From Luteococcus sp038433155 (lineage in GTDB: Bacteria; Actinomycetota; Actinomycetes; Propionibacteriales; Propionibacteriaceae): a DNA stretch of 64,000 nt. The notes below the pieces were generated by a model, which worked only from the letters and a program-made list of their open reading frames with translations, did not search any database and was not told the origin of the DNA. Of this stretch, positions 43,355 to 51,365 are shown in pieces; the first letter of the stretch is position 1; every line of letters starts with the position of its first letter. The DNA lies in assembly GCF_038433155.1 (NCBI RefSeq), contig NZ_JBCDMW010000007.1, positions 1-64,000 of the forward strand, given 5' to 3'. A program made the translations under genes and the position numbers.

Positions 43355-44011
43355 TCAGGCCCGGGAAGCCTCCGAGTCCCCGACGAACTCGCCCAGCCAC
43401 CCCAGGAGGGGCCGCAGCTCATCCCACCCGTCGTTGACATAGTCGGCGGCCTCCGGGGTGTGCATCCACTCCGGCTCGCCCAGGTTCAGCTGGGCCGCGA
43501 TCGTCTTGTGCCGCAGCAATTCCAGCCGAGGCGCATCCGCCGCGACGCCCCGCGGCCGGGTGGCCAACTTCTCCCCGCGCACCTCATAGCCGGCGTCGGT
43601 CAGTTCCCGCAGGATCTCCTCCAGCTGCACCCCGGTGGCGTCATTGGCGACAGCCGAGCGATAGCGCGCCAGCTGGTCCCCGGCCATGAAGTAGCTGCCG
43701 CCGGCGATGAGGTAACCCGTCGCGTCGCACTGCAGGTACCAGCCAGCGTGGGTCATGCTGCGCACGTACAGCCCCTGATGTCTCTTGTAGGGCGACTTGT
43801 CATGGCTGAACCGCACGTCGCGGTTGGGACGGTAGACCTTGGGCTCCCCGAAGGCCGGGGCCACCGCCTCGCCCAGCGCGACGAAGGGTTCCTTGACCAG
43901 TTCCTGGTAGCGGGTCCTGTTGGCCTGCCACCACTCGCGGGTGTTGTTCACCTCCAGCTCCCGGTAGAAGTCGACGGCGCCCTGCGGGATCCCCTGGAAG
44001 TCTGCGGCCAT
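43355..44011 (-). CDS. DUF2461 family protein
   Basis: A 218-residue protein of the TIGR02453/DUF2461 family of unknown function. Conserved stretches are REWWQANRTRYQELVKEPF, RPNRDVRFSHDKSPYKRHQG, and GWYLQCDATGYLIAGGSYFM. It has cytosolic character. TAGGCT (44018-44023) stands six bases before the ATG, a clear leaderless layout. Confidence 0.9.
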   Translation of the reverse strand: MAADFQGIPQGAVDFYRELEVNNTREWWQANRTRYQELVKEPFVALGEAVAPAFGEPKVYRPNRDVRFSHDKSPYKRHQGLYVRSMTHAGWYLQCDATGYLIAGGSYFMAGDQLARYRSAVANDATGVQLEEILRELTDAGYEVRGEKLATRPRGVAADAPRLELLRHKTIAAQLNLGEPEWMHTPEAADYVNDGWDELRPLLGWLGEFVGDSEASRA

Positions 44012-44017
44012 GGGTTC

Positions 44018-44023
44018 AGCCTA
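44018..44023 (-). promoter_or_regulatory. Leaderless -10 box TAGGCT
   Basis: Minus-strand TAGGCT, six bases (GAACCC), then ATG 44011. Confidence 0.55.
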
Positions 44024-44068
44024 TGTTCCGGCCCGACGTGGGGCGGCTGCTGGTGCAAGGATCGGGGC

Positions 44069-44830
44069 ATGGTGTTCTCCGCTCCCGTCCTGGCCCTGGT
44101 GCTGGTGGCCGTCTTCGTCGGTGCCGTGCTGCAGCGCCTGTCGGGCACGGGCATGGGGCTGGTGCTGGCGCCGATCCTGGCCGTGGTGCTGGGCGCTGGC
44201 ACGGGCGTGCTGGTGGCCAATGCCACCACCACCGTCTCCGCGCTGATGATGCTGGTGGCACTGTGGCGCGACGTGGAATGGCGCCGCGCCCTGCTGATCT
44301 GCGGCTTCGCGGTGCCCGGAGCGGTGGTGGGCGGATTCGTGGTGCGGGCCACCCCCGCCGCGTGGCTGCAGGTGATTGTCGGCGGTGTGGTGATGCTGGC
44401 GATCCTGGTGACCGTGCTGGCCAGCGCCCTGGTCCGCATGCCGCGGGTACGCGCGCCATGGATCACGCCGCTGGCGGGATTCCTGGGTGGGATCTTCAAC
44501 ACCACGGCGGGGGTGTCGGCGCCGGTGATGGTGGTGCATTCGCGGCTGGTGCGCTGGGAGCAGAAGGCCTTCGCCGCCTCCATGCAACCGGTCTTTGCCG
44601 CCATGGGTTTCTTCTCCGTGCTGGTGAAGTCCCTGATGGCGGCGGCCGACACCGCCCTGCCGCCGTGGTGGCTACTGCCGGTGGTGGTGGTCACCGTGGT
44701 CCTGGGAATTCAGGCCGGGGGATGGGCGGCCCGCCGGGTCAGCTCGGCCCAGGCCCGCACCGTGGCGATCACCCTGGCCGGGCTGGGCGGCCTGAGCGCC
44801 CTGGTCCGCGGCGTGCTGGCCCTGGTCTGA
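44069..44830 (+). CDS. TauE/SafE-family membrane protein
   Basis: A 253-residue, seven- to eight-helix permease of the TauE/SafE (DUF81) family, associated with export of sulfite and organosulfur anions. The first repeat GAVLQRLSGTGMGLVLAPIL and the second GFLGGIFNTTAGVSAPVM carry the family glycine patterns. The substrate is unknown. AAGGAT lies six bases before ATG 44069. Confidence 0.87.
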   Translation: MVFSAPVLALVLVAVFVGAVLQRLSGTGMGLVLAPILAVVLGAGTGVLVANATTTVSALMMLVALWRDVEWRRALLICGFAVPGAVVGGFVVRATPAAWLQVIVGGVVMLAILVTVLASALVRMPRVRAPWITPLAGFLGGIFNTTAGVSAPVMVVHSRLVRWEQKAFAASMQPVFAAMGFFSVLVKSLMAAADTALPPWWLLPVVVVTVVLGIQAGGWAARRVSSAQARTVAITLAGLGGLSALVRGVLALV

Positions 44831-44886
44831 CCTGCGAGCTCCCGTCACTGGAGTCCCCTGGCCGGGTGGCCGCTCGGGATTGTTCT

Positions 44887-44914
44887 TCCCGCGTCGGATG
44901 TATCCGTCGCGGGA
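44887..44914. terminator. Bidirectional hairpin between convergent genes
   Basis: TCCCGCG (44887-44893) pairs with CGCGGGA (44908-44914), and CGGA pairs with TCCG inside, with a T-T mismatch and loop TGTA. It sits in the 230-base gap between the TauE gene and the opposing phosphatase gene. There is no T-run on either strand. Nothing else is recognised in the gap. Confidence 0.4.
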
Positions 44915-45060
44915 TGATGAAACCCGAGCGCCAGCGGAGGCCGGCTGGTCCCGCCCCGGGCGGGGCGCCGGTGCCTGCCGCGTGGCTTCTTGTGTGGTCG
45001 ACGAGCACGCTCCGGCCGCTCGTTGTGTCGGTGTGCTGTGGCGGCGTCCTCGTGGATGGG

Positions 45061-45855
45061 TCAGAGGCGTAGCCAAGCCAGGCTGAAGTCGTCGTGTTGC
45101 TTGATGGCCCGGCTGCGCAGCTTCGCGGCCGCGGCCCGCTCAGCCTCACGGGTCAGCCGGTGGACCTCGCCGGCTGAGCCCTCCAGCACCAGGCTGGCCA
45201 GCCCCGCCAGGTCAAGCACGCCGAGGCTCTGGTGCCCCCGGGTGGCGCCATCGCTGGCCGCGATCACCCCACTCAGCTCGGCCAACGGGTGGGATCCGGT
45301 GAGGGCCTGCCGGGCGGCCTCGGGATCGTGCTGGCAACACCAGAAACCGCCCGGCCGGTTGCGGGCCCGGCCCATCACCGCAGCCCGGGCGGCTCGAATC
45401 TCGTCCGGGCTGGTCAGGCCGCCCTCCGCTGGCCCCACCAGGGTCCCGAGCCGGTCATCGGTCACCTCCAGGGTTCGGCCGTCGGCCAACCGCAGAATGA
45501 TGGAGGCATCACACAGCACCAGGTATTCCAGCCGATCGCCGGTGATCCGGAAGGCGGCCACGGTGGCGCTGGGGGAGCCCGCTGCCAGGTCGCACTCCTC
45601 ATGCCGGTCGGCAACCTGCCGCAGCGCCGTCGCCAGGGCAGCGGTCATTTCCACCTCACGGTTGGCGAGCAGGCCCCGCATCCTGCTGGCCAGCTCCCGG
45701 GAATACCACTGGACACTGTGTTGGCACCCGGCGCGCTGGTCCTTGGGCAGTCCGGCGCCGTCCACCACCACACCGACCCCGGGGCCCACCGCAATCGTGT
45801 CCTCATTGGCCTCTGCCGACCCGGCGGCCCGAGTGAAGGTCTCGATCTGCTCCAT
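45061..45855 (-). CDS. PP2C-like protein phosphatase domain protein
   Basis: A 264-residue protein with a PP2C-type core: early EANEDTIAVGPGVGVVVDGAG (the EDxx and DGxG metal-ligand pattern), SPSATVAAFRI, ELSGVIAASDGATRG, and the terminal HDDFSLAWLRL with the final Asp ligand. It likely dephosphorylates Ser/Thr of an unknown target. ATG 45855 is chosen for the family N-terminus. AAGACT ends seven bases upstream. The upstream frame runs through palindrome copy 9. Confidence 0.8.
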   Translation of the reverse strand: MEQIETFTRAAGSAEANEDTIAVGPGVGVVVDGAGLPKDQRAGCQHSVQWYSRELASRMRGLLANREVEMTAALATALRQVADRHEECDLAAGSPSATVAAFRITGDRLEYLVLCDASIILRLADGRTLEVTDDRLGTLVGPAEGGLTSPDEIRAARAAVMGRARNRPGGFWCCQHDPEAARQALTGSHPLAELSGVIAASDGATRGHQSLGVLDLAGLASLVLEGSAGEVHRLTREAERAAAAKLRSRAIKQHDDFSLAWLRL

Positions 45856-45895
45856 GGCCGCCAGTCTTGCAGCCGGCCAGAGCGCCCCCGGAACT

Positions 45896-46010
45896 GGATC
45901 GAGTGTCCACTTCTGGGAATTGACCACCAGATTCGGGCCGGCTGAGGATGCCCCGCTCCGGGAAGCCCACGGGACCGAATCGTGAGGTCATTTTTCAGAA
46001 CTGACCATGT
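45896..46010. repeat. Dispersed palindromic element, copy 9
   Basis: The left arm is GAGTGTCCACTTCTGGGAAT then TGACC. The right arm GAGGTCATTTTTCAGAACTGACC has mismatches in the core. Inner arms AGATTCGG and CCGAATCG pair. It lies between divergent genes, its right edge three bases from the -10-like CAAGCT at 46013. Confidence 0.75.
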
Positions 46011-46012
46011 GG

Positions 46013-46018
46013 CAAGCT
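46013..46018 (+). promoter_or_regulatory. Leaderless -10-like box CAAGCT
   Basis: CAAGCT, six bases (GGGGGT), then ATG 46025 of a 16-codon ORF. The same hexamer and spacing recur at 52307. Confidence 0.4.
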
Positions 46019-46024
46019 GGGGGT

Positions 46025-46075
46025 ATGGACTCCCGTCGCTCGCACCGGCCCCTTCACCGGGCCAGCCCAACATGA
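46025..46075 (+). CDS. Possible 16-aa leader ORF
   Basis: This tiny frame (MDSRRSHRPLHRASPT) starts six bases after a -10-like box, and its TGA overlaps the MFS ATG at 46072 as ATGA. The MFS gene has no ribosome-binding site of its own, so reading this leader could deliver ribosomes to it. It is basic and Ser/His-rich. It could be chance. Confidence 0.35.
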   Translation: MDSRRSHRPLHRASPT

Positions 46076-47217
46076 GGCGCTACCCCGCTCTCGCCGGCTC
46101 CGCCATGCTGTGGGGCCTGCAGTTCGCCTTTCTTGCCCCGGCGCTGGCGCTGCTGCTGGTGAACCTCTACGGCGCGTCGATGCGGGATGTCGGGTGGGTG
46201 ATCTCGGCCTACCAAGGTGCCGCTTTCGTGACCCAGCTCGTGGTTCCCCACTGGGCCGACCGGCGTCGGGACTACCTGCTGCCCATGCTTGGTGCGGGCG
46301 TGTGCACCATCGCCCTGGCCGTGGCCCTGTGGTTTGCCACCTCCCTGCCGCTGGCCTTGGTCGCGTTGCTGATCCTGGGAGCCCCCGCGGGCGTGGGCGG
46401 CGCCATGCTGTTTGCGGAGCTGAAGCACTCCGGCGCCCGGGTGCACGAGGTCACCAGCATTCGCGCCGTGTTCTCCTTCGCCTGGATGATCGGCCCGCCC
46501 GTGGCCACGCTGGTGATCGGGGCCTTCGGCAGTCGCGCCCTGCTGGTGGCGATCGCGCTGGTGGCCCTGGCCAACCTGGGCATGACAGGCTTCCTGATCC
46601 ACGCCCGCAAGAATCGTGGCCCCGGCCAGGACGGCAGGTCGGAGCCCACCCGGGCGGCACCGCCCAGACTGCCGGTGGCCCTCGCCCTGGCCGCCTTCGT
46701 GCTCACCGGCGCCACCAATGCCGTCGCCGTCTCCGTGCTCACGCTCTTCGTCACGCAAGACCTGGCCGCCGCCCCGATCTGGGCCGGGATCAGCCTGGGC
46801 CTGTGTGCCACGCTGGAGATCCCGGCGATGGTCTTCTTCGGGCGGCTCAGCCTGCGGCACTCCAAGTTCTCTATGGTGGTGGCGGGCGGAGCCCTGGCGC
46901 TGGTCTACTACCTGGGCCTGATCCTGACCGGTTCCCCGGCGGTGCTCCTGTTGCTGCAGCTGCCCAATGCCCTCTTCATCGCCCTCACCGAGGCCATCGG
47001 CTTGGCCTGGATGCAAGAGGTCATTCCCGCGCCCGGAATGGCGTCGGGGTTGTTCATGAACACCCGTCGGGTGGGTTCGGTGCTCAGTGGGATGCTGATT
47101 TCCTTGGGCGCGACGGGCACGTTCGGGGTGGCCAGCGTCTTCGTCGTGTGCGCCGTGCTGGCCGCCGTCGCCCTGGCGCTGCTGCTGGCCGCCGGCCGCC
47201 TGCTCAGGGCCGCGTGA
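46072..47217 (+). CDS. MFS transporter, sugar-efflux (SET) like
   Basis: A twelve-helix protein of 381 residues. FLAPALALLLVNLYGASMRDVGWVISAYQG and VVPHWADRRRDY match the SET-type sugar efflux transporters, which export sugars or glycosides. The start is uncertain: ATG 46072 (MRRYPALAG) gives a clean first helix but lacks a ribosome-binding site. GTG 46009 and ATG 45982 are in frame, but the latter lies inside the palindrome. The 3' end overlaps the opposing SRPBCC gene by 14 bases. Confidence 0.8.
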   Translation: MRRYPALAGSAMLWGLQFAFLAPALALLLVNLYGASMRDVGWVISAYQGAAFVTQLVVPHWADRRRDYLLPMLGAGVCTIALAVALWFATSLPLALVALLILGAPAGVGGAMLFAELKHSGARVHEVTSIRAVFSFAWMIGPPVATLVIGAFGSRALLVAIALVALANLGMTGFLIHARKNRGPGQDGRSEPTRAAPPRLPVALALAAFVLTGATNAVAVSVLTLFVTQDLAAAPIWAGISLGLCATLEIPAMVFFGRLSLRHSKFSMVVAGGALALVYYLGLILTGSPAVLLLLQLPNALFIALTEAIGLAWMQEVIPAPGMASGLFMNTRRVGSVLSGMLISLGATGTFGVASVFVVCAVLAAVALALLLAAGRLLRAA

Positions 47218-47692
47218 GCAACCCGTCGATCTGGTTGATGGCCGAGGTTGCTCCCTGGATCACGCCCATGTCCAGCACCTGCTGCAGGCCCTCGGCACTG
47301 GGGAAAGTGCTGGTGTAGGTGGCGCGGGTGCCGCCCTCGATGGGTTCGAACCGGAACTCATTCTCGCTGGCCGGCAGCTCCGGATCGGGCCGGAAGTCCT
47401 CGTCGGCAAAGCCGTCCAGCAGCCGGATCCGCGTGGGTTGCTCCACCTCCAGGATGTCCCAGTAGCCACAGTACTTCTGGCCGTCGGGGCCGGTCATGAA
47501 GTAGTTCATCCGGCCGCCGGGCGTCAGGTCGTGGGCGGGGAAGGTGGCCGGCATGTCCTGGGGCCCCCAGATCTGCTCCAACTGGCGTGGGTCGGCGTAG
47601 ACCTGCCAGATGCGCTCGACGGGCGCCGCGAACTCGGCGGTGATGGTCAGGGTGCGGGCTGCCAGGTCCGGCCGGGCATCGACGACAGGCAT
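47204..47692 (-). CDS. SRPBCC/AHSA1-like protein
   Basis: A 162-residue START-like helix-grip protein of the activator-of-Hsp90-ATPase-homologue type. It begins RTLTITAEFAAPVERIWQVYADPRQLEQIWGP; the FAAPVERIWQVYADP and LEQIWGP text is typical. It has MNYFMTGPDGQKYCGYWDILEV in the middle. It binds an unknown hydrophobic ligand. AAGGAG lies seven bases before ATG 47692. Confidence 0.87.
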   Translation of the reverse strand: MPVVDARPDLAARTLTITAEFAAPVERIWQVYADPRQLEQIWGPQDMPATFPAHDLTPGGRMNYFMTGPDGQKYCGYWDILEVEQPTRIRLLDGFADEDFRPDPELPASENEFRFEPIEGGTRATYTSTFPSAEGLQQVLDMGVIQGATSAINQIDGLLTRP

Positions 47693-47797
47693 GGTGTCTC
47701 CTTTGAGTGGTGCGTAGCGGGTTGTTCACCCCGACAATGGCATGCCCGACGCGGCAACCTTTGTCCGTTCGTGCGGAACCTCACCCACGGTGCTGGT

Positions 47798-47803
47798 TAA
47801 GGT
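47798..47803 (+). promoter_or_regulatory. Leaderless -10 box TAAGGT
   Basis: TAAGGT, six bases (CGAGAC), then ATG 47810. Confidence 0.55.
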
Positions 47804-47809
47804 CGAGAC

Positions 47810-48559
47810 ATGAGCGATCCGATCCGCGTGCACCAGTACGGAAACCCCAGCAGGCCCACCCTGGTGCTGGTCCACGGGGTCACCGACGCCGGCACCACCT
47901 GGCCCGACGCCGTCACGCACTGGGAGCGGGACTGGCACCTGCTGTCGGTCAGCCTGCGTGGGCACGGGGAATCACCCCGCTTCCCGGCGGCGCGCTATGG
48001 CCAGATGATGCAGACCCTGACCGATGACCTGGTCACGGTCCTCGACGGGTTGCCGGAGCCGCCCGTCGTGGTGGGGCATTCGCTGGGTGGGCGCACCGCG
48101 GTGCTGGCCGCCCTGGAGCGCCCCGAGCTGGTGAAGGCCCTGGTGCTGGAGGATCCGGCGCTGGCCGACACCACCCCCGAGCGGCGTCGCGAGACCCAGT
48201 TGTGGGTGGTGGGCGTGCGCGGCTTCGCCGCCCGGCGCGAGCAGGAGGTGGCCAGGCAGCTGGCCGCCGGCTGGTCCGCCACGGAGACCCAGGCCTGGGC
48301 CGATTCCAAGGAGCAGATGGACCTTGACATGATGGCCAACCTGGACTTCGGGCCGATGGACCAGGATGCCGTGCTCAACCAGCTCACCGTGCCCGCGCTG
48401 GTGCTGGCCCCGCGCGACAGCGAGCTGGTGCCGGCCGATGGTGTCGTGACCAATCCGCTGGTCCGGGTGCAGCGCCTGGACGGGGTGGGGCACTGTGTGC
48501 GACGCGATGGCCCCCAGGCCTACTTCCGGCTGGTCGACGCCTTCCTGGCCAGCCTCTGA
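47810..48559 (+). CDS. Alpha/beta hydrolase
   Basis: A 249-residue serine hydrolase. LVHGVTDAGTTW forms the oxyanion strand; the nucleophile elbow is VVGHSLGGRTA. The acid is likely in APRDSELVP and the histidine in GVGHCVRRD. The lid region is Trp/Gln-rich (SATETQAWADSKEQ). The substrate is unknown. It ends three bases before the stop of the opposing L,D-transpeptidase gene. Confidence 0.88.
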   Translation: MSDPIRVHQYGNPSRPTLVLVHGVTDAGTTWPDAVTHWERDWHLLSVSLRGHGESPRFPAARYGQMMQTLTDDLVTVLDGLPEPPVVVGHSLGGRTAVLAALERPELVKALVLEDPALADTTPERRRETQLWVVGVRGFAARREQEVARQLAAGWSATETQAWADSKEQMDLDMMANLDFGPMDQDAVLNQLTVPALVLAPRDSELVPADGVVTNPLVRVQRLDGVGHCVRRDGPQAYFRLVDAFLASL

Positions 48560-48562
48560 CTC

Positions 48563-49825
48563 CTACTTCAGTGCTGACCGGGCCTTCCACTGCTCCCAGG
48601 TGAGATCCCATTCGGTCCACCCGTTGCCGGCCTCTAGCGTGCGCTCCGAGCCGGTGAAGACCACCGGATCCCCGATCTGGGCGGTGGTGTAGAGCGAGTA
48701 CATCTGTTCCTCGTCCATGCCCACGCAACCATGCGACGCATTGCGCACCCCGAAGTTGCCGGCATTCCACGGCGCGGAGTGGATGAACTCGCCCGACTTG
48801 GTGACTCGCAGCGCGAAGGCGACCTTCAGGTCATAGCCCTCGGCCGAGTCCCGGGCGATCCCCGTCGTCTCCGAGTTCATGGTGATGTTCTCGGCCTTCT
48901 CCATCACCACCTTGGTCCCGGAGCGGGTGGTGAACCCGGGCTTGCCGGCGGTCATCGGCCAGGTGCCCACCACTTTTCCGTCGCGCTTCCAGGTGATGGT
49001 GTGCTTGGCGATGTCCACCTGACCGGCCTGGTCCTTGCCGATCTGCAGCTTGAGGGTCCGGTTGAGCTGGCCGTAGCGGCCGTCGCCGGCATTGACGCCG
49101 TTCAGGTTGGCGTTGAGCGTGACCTTGGTGCCGGGCTTCCAGTGGACGCGGGGGCGCCAGTGCACGGTCTTGTCGTCGAACCACCCCCAGGAGCCCTCCT
49201 GCGCGGGGACGGAGGTGACGTGCATGTTCCGCTCGAACTCGGCCTTGTTCTTCACCGGCGCGTCGAAGTGGATCACGACCGGCTGCGCCACCCCATAGGG
49301 GCCGTTGATGACGGGCTCCAGGGTGGGGAAGACCTCCTGGGACCGGACCACCGAGGCGGTCCGGAAGCTCACCGTCCGCGTGGCGGCCTTTCCGGCGTCG
49401 GAGGTGCCCCGGGCAGTCACGGTGTAGCGCGCGTCGGGGTCCAGCCGGGAGCTGGCGGTCCAAACCCCCTGGCCGTTCACCGTGCCGGTGATCTGCACCG
49501 CATTCCTGCCTGATGCGGTGGACTCGACGGTGACCTGGTCCACCCGACCGGAGGTGGGGGTGACGGTGAGCAATGTGTCGACGGGCACCTCGCTGGCCTC
49601 GTCCTTGACATTGGCGGTCAGGGCAAACGGACGCGGCGTGGTGGGGCTGGGTGATGCGCTCGGGCTGGCGGCGGCTGTGCTGGCCTGCGCGGTGGAGGGA
49701 GCGGACGCAGGCGAGGCCGACGTCGCGGCCACCGGGCTCTCGGCGGGATCCGGATCTGCTGTCGCCCCGCACGCGGCCAGCAGCAGTGCCCCGCCCACGG
49801 CCAGGGCCGCCATCACTTTGGTCAT
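48563..49825 (-). CDS. Lipoprotein L,D-transpeptidase (LdtMt-like)
   Basis: A 420-residue exported lipoprotein that should form 3-3 peptidoglycan cross-links. The signal peptide ends in the lipobox LLAAC at about residue 19. A Ser/Ala/Pro-rich spacer and two immunoglobulin-like domains follow, then the YkuD catalytic domain with IHSAPWN and the ASHGCVGM cysteine motif. The architecture matches mycobacterial LdtMt2. ATG 49825 has GGAGGAGA upstream. Confidence 0.92.
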   Translation of the reverse strand: MTKVMAALAVGGALLLAACGATADPDPAESPVAATSASPASAPSTAQASTAAASPSASPSPTTPRPFALTANVKDEASEVPVDTLLTVTPTSGRVDQVTVESTASGRNAVQITGTVNGQGVWTASSRLDPDARYTVTARGTSDAGKAATRTVSFRTASVVRSQEVFPTLEPVINGPYGVAQPVVIHFDAPVKNKAEFERNMHVTSVPAQEGSWGWFDDKTVHWRPRVHWKPGTKVTLNANLNGVNAGDGRYGQLNRTLKLQIGKDQAGQVDIAKHTITWKRDGKVVGTWPMTAGKPGFTTRSGTKVVMEKAENITMNSETTGIARDSAEGYDLKVAFALRVTKSGEFIHSAPWNAGNFGVRNASHGCVGMDEEQMYSLYTTAQIGDPVVFTGSERTLEAGNGWTEWDLTWEQWKARSALK

Positions 49826-49988
49826 TGTCGTCTCCTCCACGGCTATCCCGAGGCTGTCACAAGCCGCCGACATTTTTTGCCGACGGCGGGTCCGGTCCGG
49901 CGCTGGTCAGCCGTCCGGCATGCCGGTTGGCAGTCAATCTTCAGCCACACAACCGAATCTGGCTCGCCACCCCGGCAGGATGGGGGCC

Positions 49989-50774
49989 ATGGCGGAACAG
50001 GTGAGGGCAGAGATTTCCGACGGCATCGCGCAGATCGTGCTGTGTGCGCCGCAGAGTGGAAACCAGATCGACGTGGACTTCGTGGGCTCCTTGCACCGGG
50101 TGCTGGACGTGGTGGAGCCCGACGAGACGGTGCGGGCCGTGCTGATCCGTGCCGAGGGTGAGCACTTCTCCTATGGCGGCAACATGCGCGCCTTCCACGC
50201 ATGCCTGGATGACCTCCCCGCCGCGATCATGGCCCTGTTCGAGGGCTTCAATCCCATGCTGGAGCGGGTGGAGGCGCTGCCGGTTCCCGTCGTGGCGCAG
50301 GTGCAGGGCTGGTGCGTCGGCGGAGCCCTGGGGATGGCGGCGCTCGCCGACATCCTGGTGGCCGGCGAGGGGGCGCGTTTCCGGGCCTCCTTCCCGGGGC
50401 TCGGGATCTCCAATGCGGCGGGTTCGACAGTTTCCTTCTCCGCCCGGATGGGAGTGCAGGCGGCCAAACGCTTCTGCCTGCTGAACGAGCCGATGGATGC
50501 CCTGCAGGCGAAGGAATCCGGGCTGGTGGACATGGTGCTTCCCGACGCCGATCTGGATCGGGAGGCGTTGGCGCTGGCCACCTGGCTCGCGGCCGGCCCG
50601 ACCCTGTCCTACCGCGGCATGCGACGAAATTTCGGGCGTTACGCGGGGATGGCCTATGGCGAGGTGCTCCGGATGGAGGCCGAATCCCTGCGGGTGTGCT
50701 CCGAGTCCGCCGACGTGGCCGAGGCGGTGCGGGCCTTCATCGAGAAGCGCCGCCCGACGATGACGGGCCAGTAG
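49989..50774 (+). CDS. Enoyl-CoA hydratase/isomerase family protein
   Basis: A 261-residue crotonase-fold protein. The oxyanion-hole segments are HFSYGGNMRAF and QGWCVGGALGMAALADILVAG, with the later FPGLGISNAAGSTVSF. The usual catalytic glutamates of hydratases are not obvious (SNAAG replaces the acidic position), so it may be an isomerase or another crotonase reaction. ATG 49989 follows CAGGAT with seven bases between; ATG 49980 is also in frame. Confidence 0.83.
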   Translation: MAEQVRAEISDGIAQIVLCAPQSGNQIDVDFVGSLHRVLDVVEPDETVRAVLIRAEGEHFSYGGNMRAFHACLDDLPAAIMALFEGFNPMLERVEALPVPVVAQVQGWCVGGALGMAALADILVAGEGARFRASFPGLGISNAAGSTVSFSARMGVQAAKRFCLLNEPMDALQAKESGLVDMVLPDADLDREALALATWLAAGPTLSYRGMRRNFGRYAGMAYGEVLRMEAESLRVCSESADVAEAVRAFIEKRRPTMTGQ

Positions 50775-50800
50775 CCCCTCCCCGCAAGCCCCAAGAAGCC

Positions 50801-50922
50801 AGGTCACGTGTCCAATTCTGGAAATCGACCTCAAGTTCTTCCGGGAACCGTCTGGCTCTGCGGGGCGCGGACGGGCGGCTGGATTCTGGAGGTCGATTTC
50901 CAGAATTGGACGCCCGTGCCAG
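50801..50922. repeat. Dispersed palindromic element, copy 10
   Basis: The two arms pair perfectly over the core: TCCAATTCTGGAAATCGACC at 50811-50830 is the exact complement of the right arm around 50892-50911. This is one of the best-preserved copies. It lies between two plus-strand genes, its right edge about 30 bases before the -10-like box of the MazG-like gene. Confidence 0.9.
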
Positions 50923-50954
50923 TCCTTGACGCGGATCAGCGGGCCGGGCCGTGG

Positions 50955-50960
50955 CAGGCT
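50955..50960 (+). promoter_or_regulatory. Leaderless -10-like box CAGGCT
   Basis: CAGGCT, six bases (GAGCTC), then ATG 50967. Confidence 0.45.
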
Positions 50961-50966
50961 GAGCTC

Positions 50967-51317
50967 ATGGCCGAGGACTTCGACGCGCTGCGCGAGCGCT
51001 ACCGCACCTTCATTGCCGAGCGGGACTGGGGTCAGTTCCATGACCCGAAGTCGCTGCTTCTCGCGCTGGTGGGTGAGGTGGGGGAGCTGGCCGAGCTCTT
51101 TCAGTGGACCCCGGCCGACGAGGCGAAGGCCACCTGCAGCCACGGCGAACGGCAGCAACGCGCCGGGGAGCAGATGTCCGACGTGCTGATCTACCTGCTC
51201 GCCCTGGCCGATTCCCTCGGGATCGACCTGATGGAGGCGGCGCATCACAAGCTCACGGCCGCGGAGGATCGATTCCCCGTCGAGCAGGTGAAGGGTCGAG
51301 CGCTGCTGAAGCCCTGA
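50967..51317 (+). CDS. MazG-like nucleotide pyrophosphohydrolase
   Basis: A 116-residue all-alpha NTP pyrophosphatase resembling RS21-C6/dCTPase. KSLLLALVGEVGELAELFQW carries the EVGELAE metal-binding helix, and EQMSDVLIYLLALADSLGIDL supplies the second acidic helix. It probably removes non-canonical or excess dNTPs. ATG 50967 fits the family start and the leaderless box. Confidence 0.88.
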   Translation: MAEDFDALRERYRTFIAERDWGQFHDPKSLLLALVGEVGELAELFQWTPADEAKATCSHGERQQRAGEQMSDVLIYLLALADSLGIDLMEAAHHKLTAAEDRFPVEQVKGRALLKP

Positions 51318-51353
51318 GTTCCTGCTCCCACAGCCCGAGCGTCCGGGAGGTGG

Positions 51354-51359
51354 CAGGCT
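51354..51359 (+). promoter_or_regulatory. Leaderless -10-like box CAGGCT
   Basis: CAGGCT, six bases (TGGGCC), then ATG 51366. The hexamer and spacing are identical to those at 50955. Confidence 0.45.
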
Positions 51360-51365
51360 TGGGCC

